Source: Bacillota bacterium
GTDB lineage: Bacteria > Bacillota > Clostridia > Oscillospirales > Oscillospiraceae
Reading direction: 5' to 3'
Length of the DNA stretch: 8,183 nt
NCBI GenBank assembly: GCA_029268085.1
Contig: JAJUHD010000118.1
Coordinates: 1-8,183, forward strand
In this document: piece by piece, positions 6,524-8,183 of the stretch
How positions within the stretch are numbered: the stretch's first letter is position 1
Layout: each line of letters opens with the position of its first letter
Notes under the pieces: model-generated
What the model was told of the DNA's origin: nothing
What the model saw: the letters and a program-made list of their open reading frames with translations, nothing else
Database searches by the model: none
Translations under genes and position numbers: made by a program

Positions 6524-6569
6524 AAAAACATAAGTCCGTGTACACCTATGTACGCGGACTTATGTTTTT
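6524..6569 (+). terminator. Strong intrinsic terminator of the trpXYZ unit
   Basis: AAAAACATAAGTCCG (6524-6538) is perfectly complementary to 6555-6569, the stem continues through one G-U pair and GTAC/GTAC (6540-6543, 6550-6553), and a six-base loop ACCTAT closes it. The stem is 20 pairs with a T-run built into its 3' foot. The A-run on the other side means it could also stop minus-strand transcription. Confidence 0.92.
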
Positions 6570-6590
6570 AAGCACTATATTGTCTGTAAT

Positions 6591-6600
6591 CATATAATAT
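6591..6600 (+). promoter_or_regulatory. Candidate -10 element for the cysteine-rich gene pair
   Basis: CATATAATAT contains TATAAT (6593-6598) but no sigma-A -35 is found at 16-18 bases upstream (AAGCAC at 6570-6575 is poor). The same bases read CATA-TAA-TA, which fits the -10 pattern of the mother-cell sporulation sigma factors (CATAnnnTA), with an AC at 6574-6575 about 15 bases upstream, slightly short for sigma-K. The assignment to either class is uncertain; that a promoter lies in this gap after the strong terminator is likely. Confidence 0.4.
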
Positions 6601-6631
6601 ATTGAAGCGTCTTTGAATGGAGGATAAACAT

Positions 6632-6961
6632 ATGACCTGTCAGAAAAAGCAAGACGAGGAACATGCTTCCGAGAATTGCGTAGCCTTTACTTACCAGTCT
6701 GCTGCGGTTTCTGTTCCAGTCACAGTTATACCTAAGGTCAATACTGGAAATATAAGCACGTTTTGCTGCGGGGAACCCAGCATCAATCCTTCTCCCTATA
6801 AAATAATCTGCAATTCAAATAAGGGAAACTGCAGTTTTATTCTGACTCAGAATATCTGCGTAGAAATACCGATAGAATTTTCAGCCGATGCCTATACAGG
6901 CTGTCCCAATATAGAATGTAAAGATGTGTCGGATAAAATGTGCAAGGATTGCGGAGGGTAA
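6632..6961 (+). CDS. Small cysteine-rich protein of unknown function
   Basis: I do not recognise a named family. The 109-residue protein has 11 cysteines, no signal peptide and no membrane segment. After a short charged leader (MTCQKKQDEEHASENC), residues 16-107 form one domain rich in alternating Val/Ile/Thr, apparently beta strands: FTYQSAAVSVPVTVIP, the CCGEPSINP turn (45-53), then FILTQNICVEIPIEF. It aligns over its length with residues 168-256 of the next gene's product, about 40 of 90 positions identical by hand count, including nine cysteines and the CC pair. ATG 6632 is chosen because GGAGG (6619-6623) lies eight bases before it; an ATG at 6617 would overlap that site. Lack of a secretion signal with many conserved Cys suits a cytoplasmically assembled structural protein such as spore coat, or a metal binder; both are guesses. 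Confidence 0.82.
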   Translation: MTCQKKQDEEHASENCVAFTYQSAAVSVPVTVIPKVNTGNISTFCCGEPSINPSPYKIICNSNKGNCSFILTQNICVEIPIEFSADAYTGCPNIECKDVSDKMCKDCGG

Positions 6962-6987
6962 GAATTCTTTTAAGAAAGGAAATACAA

Positions 6988-7761
6988 ATGTCAACGCAAT
7001 TGCTATGCAATACTAAAATTGATTATTCCACTATTCCGGGAACGGAAACGGTTCCTTTTACGTTTGAACTTGACCTCTTAAATTCCAATCTGGATCCCCT
7101 TCCGGGCGAATACCAAAAATTCTGTTATATCGTCACCGGCGTTGGCGCCGATGTACCAACTCAGAAGAATTTGAGCCATTGGGTGCTCGTAGTCTGCGAT
7201 GACATTACGGAGGACCAGATAATCACAGATACTATAACAGTAACAATTGACGGTGTTCCTCAAACTGTTATATTTGGAACCAACGTCGTGCTCCAGACCG
7301 ACCCAACGACAGGTTGCAAAGGACTTAAATTTGATTTCCCGCTCTCAAAGCTTGGCGGAATTATGACCGTCTGCTTCGAACTTAACGTCACCTACCCCGT
7401 CGGACCAAACCATGTCTGCGTTAAGGGCGGTCAGGTGGTTGAAACCGAACTTAGCATATGCGGGCCTTCCTGCGGAGAACTGCAGCCCTGCCAGACCTTC
7501 ACCTATCAGACAGCGACTGTGTGTGTTCCTGTCGTCGTAACGCCAACAGCTATTCCCGGAACTACAAGGACGATTTGCTGCGGCGATCCCGTGATCAATC
7601 CCGGAGAAAGAACCTGTGCCTCTGGCAGTACGCACTGCTATTTTACCGTTAGTCAGAGGGTATGCATTGAGGTACCGGTTACCTTCGGCGCAACGGCCAC
7701 AGTTGGCGAGGCGCGCATAACGTGCGAAGATGTGGGGTCCAGCTGTACGGACTGCGTCTAA
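6988..7761 (+). CDS. Two-domain cysteine-rich protein, C-terminal domain paralogous to the preceding gene
   Basis: A 257-residue protein with 18 cysteines and no signal peptide or membrane segment; function not recognised. The N-terminal domain (about 1-162) is beta-rich, with NLSHWVLVVCDD (61-72), QTDPTTGCKGLKFD (103-116), VCVKGG (143-148) and SICGPSCG (156-163); from memory the SHWV...C, DPTTG..G.KFD and K.G...GP.C landmarks recur in other Bacillota proteins of unknown role, but I cannot name the family. The C-terminal domain (168-256) repeats the fold of the upstream protein: FTYQTATVCVPV, ICCGDPVINPG, FTVSQRVCIEVPV, and a C-x6-C-x2-C end. GAAAGGA (6974-6980) precedes ATG 6988 by seven bases, and the gene starts 26 bases after its neighbour's stop, so the two are co-transcribed. 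A strong terminator follows. Confidence 0.85.
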   Translation: MSTQLLCNTKIDYSTIPGTETVPFTFELDLLNSNLDPLPGEYQKFCYIVTGVGADVPTQKNLSHWVLVVCDDITEDQIITDTITVTIDGVPQTVIFGTNVVLQTDPTTGCKGLKFDFPLSKLGGIMTVCFELNVTYPVGPNHVCVKGGQVVETELSICGPSCGELQPCQTFTYQTATVCVPVVVTPTAIPGTTRTICCGDPVINPGERTCASGSTHCYFTVSQRVCIEVPVTFGATATVGEARITCEDVGSSCTDCV

Positions 7762-7785
7762 TAATCAGCCTGCAATTTAGTAGAG

Positions 7786-7823
7786 AACCCCCGTTTCCCT
7801 TCTCCGGAAATGGGGGTTTTATT
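7786..7823 (+). terminator. Intrinsic terminator after the cysteine-rich pair
   Basis: AACCCCC (7786-7792) pairs with GGGGGTT (7812-7818), a G-T wobble follows, then TTTCC (7794-7798) pairs with GGAAA (7806-7810) around a seven-base loop; four T and ATT come next. It separates the two convergent genes. On the minus strand the hairpin is followed by CTCTAC rather than a T-run, so it should work mainly for the plus strand. Confidence 0.9.
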
Positions 7824-7837
7824 AACTATACAGCCAC

Positions 7838-8183
7838 TTAATACTCGTTAAAATTATATTGATATCCTATGGTAAGGTTCGGTCCGTCAAACGTGCCGTC
7901 GATCTTCGCAAGCGTGCGGTTATATTGCTCACTGCCCTCTTCGTACGGTACCGGCTGATAATTGTTCCCACCGGCAGCTCCGGTACAGGCGCAGGGTATA
8001 TGCTCGCGGTCCGCGATGCTCACCTTTCCATCGATATCCCGCTCAACCCTGAGCTTCAGGATTATCGTATCCGGGTCGCGCGGGGCCGTGTTTCCTCCGA
8101 ATGACCAGTTGCCCAGACTATAATATATGTACTTTCCGTTATACTCCTCGGCAGGCTGCAAAGTATGCGGGTGGCTTCCAATC
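7838..8183 (-). CDS. CapA-family protein (poly-gamma-glutamate capsule synthesis/metallophosphatase type), C-terminal fragment
   Basis: The last 114 residues of a gene that enters from beyond the right edge; the frame stays open to the window end, so the internal TTG at 8161 is not its start. The first visible residues read IGSHPHTLQPAEEYNGK, then YIYYSLGNWSFGGN, the highly characteristic C-terminal landmarks of the PGA_cap/CapA calcineurin-like fold, where the His pair of GSHPH belongs to the metal site. The rest (DPDTIILKLRVERD, ending in IGYQYNFNEY) is the usual final beta strands. CapA proteins are membrane- or cell-surface-associated and are linked to poly-gamma-glutamate capsule export or anchoring, but many stand-alone members have no known substrate. 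Without the upstream genes I cannot say whether capBC partners exist. Confidence 0.88.
   Translation of the reverse strand, partial: IGSHPHTLQPAEEYNGKYIYYSLGNWSFGGNTAPRDPDTIILKLRVERDIDGKVSIADREHIPCACTGAAGGNNYQPVPYEEGSEQYNRTLAKIDGTFDGPNLTIGYQYNFNEY

Noticed and set aside
6617..6631. ATG five codons upstream in the first cysteine-rich gene
   Set aside because: This ATG overlaps the GGAGG that serves ATG 6632 and has no site of its own.
7859..8104. Plus-strand open frame of 81 codons near the right edge
   Set aside because: It is antisense to the clearly recognisable CapA C-terminus and has no ribosome binding site.
7838..8161. Small stand-alone protein starting at TTG 8161 on the minus strand
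   Set aside because: The frame continues upstream to the window edge and encodes IGSHPHT, the expected CapA residues just before, so this is the tail of a larger gene.

Overview
The window looks like chromosomal DNA of a mid-GC, low-redundancy Bacillota, most likely a clostridial (Oscillospiraceae-like) anaerobe. This is inferred from strong GGAGG ribosome binding sites, a T-box riboswitch, a PadR/HAAS (DUF1700) gene pair, a Bacillota-type TrpXYZ transporter and sigma-A-type promoters. No marker gene fixes the species. I see no mobile element, CRISPR array, tRNA or rRNA.

Layout. (1) Positions 1-1165, minus strand: an operon reading padR (TTG start), a HAAS/DUF1700 membrane protein overlapping it by 14 bases, then the first 34 codons of a short-chain dehydrogenase running off the left edge. 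Its promoter, TTGACA-N18-TATTAT, is covered by inverted repeats that are good PadR operator candidates. (2) Positions 1166-1407 separate this operon from a divergent asnB and hold a long imperfect stem-loop directly before the asnB ribosome binding site. (3) Positions 1408-3252: a full-length glutamine-dependent asparagine synthetase with both active sites intact. (4) Positions 3360-6569: a complete transcription unit made of a consensus promoter, a T-box leader whose specifier codon reads UGG (Trp), an attenuator hairpin, a lipoprotein substrate-binding protein, a permease, an ATPase and a strong terminator. This is the TrpXYZ-type tryptophan uptake system, expected to switch on when uncharged tRNA-Trp accumulates. 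(5) Positions 6632-7761: two adjacent genes for cysteine-rich proteins without signal peptides; the whole of the first is paralogous to the C-terminal third of the second, sharing nine aligned cysteines. They end at a strong terminator (7786-7820). (6) Positions 7838-8183, minus strand: the C-terminal part of a CapA-family protein running off the right edge.

The two most instructive points are the self-consistent Trp T-box/TrpXYZ unit, where the specifier codon supports the substrate assignment, and the uncharacterised cysteine-rich pair. The latter is the best candidate here for something undescribed, perhaps a disulfide-linked or metal-binding structural layer such as spore coat, though that function is only a guess.
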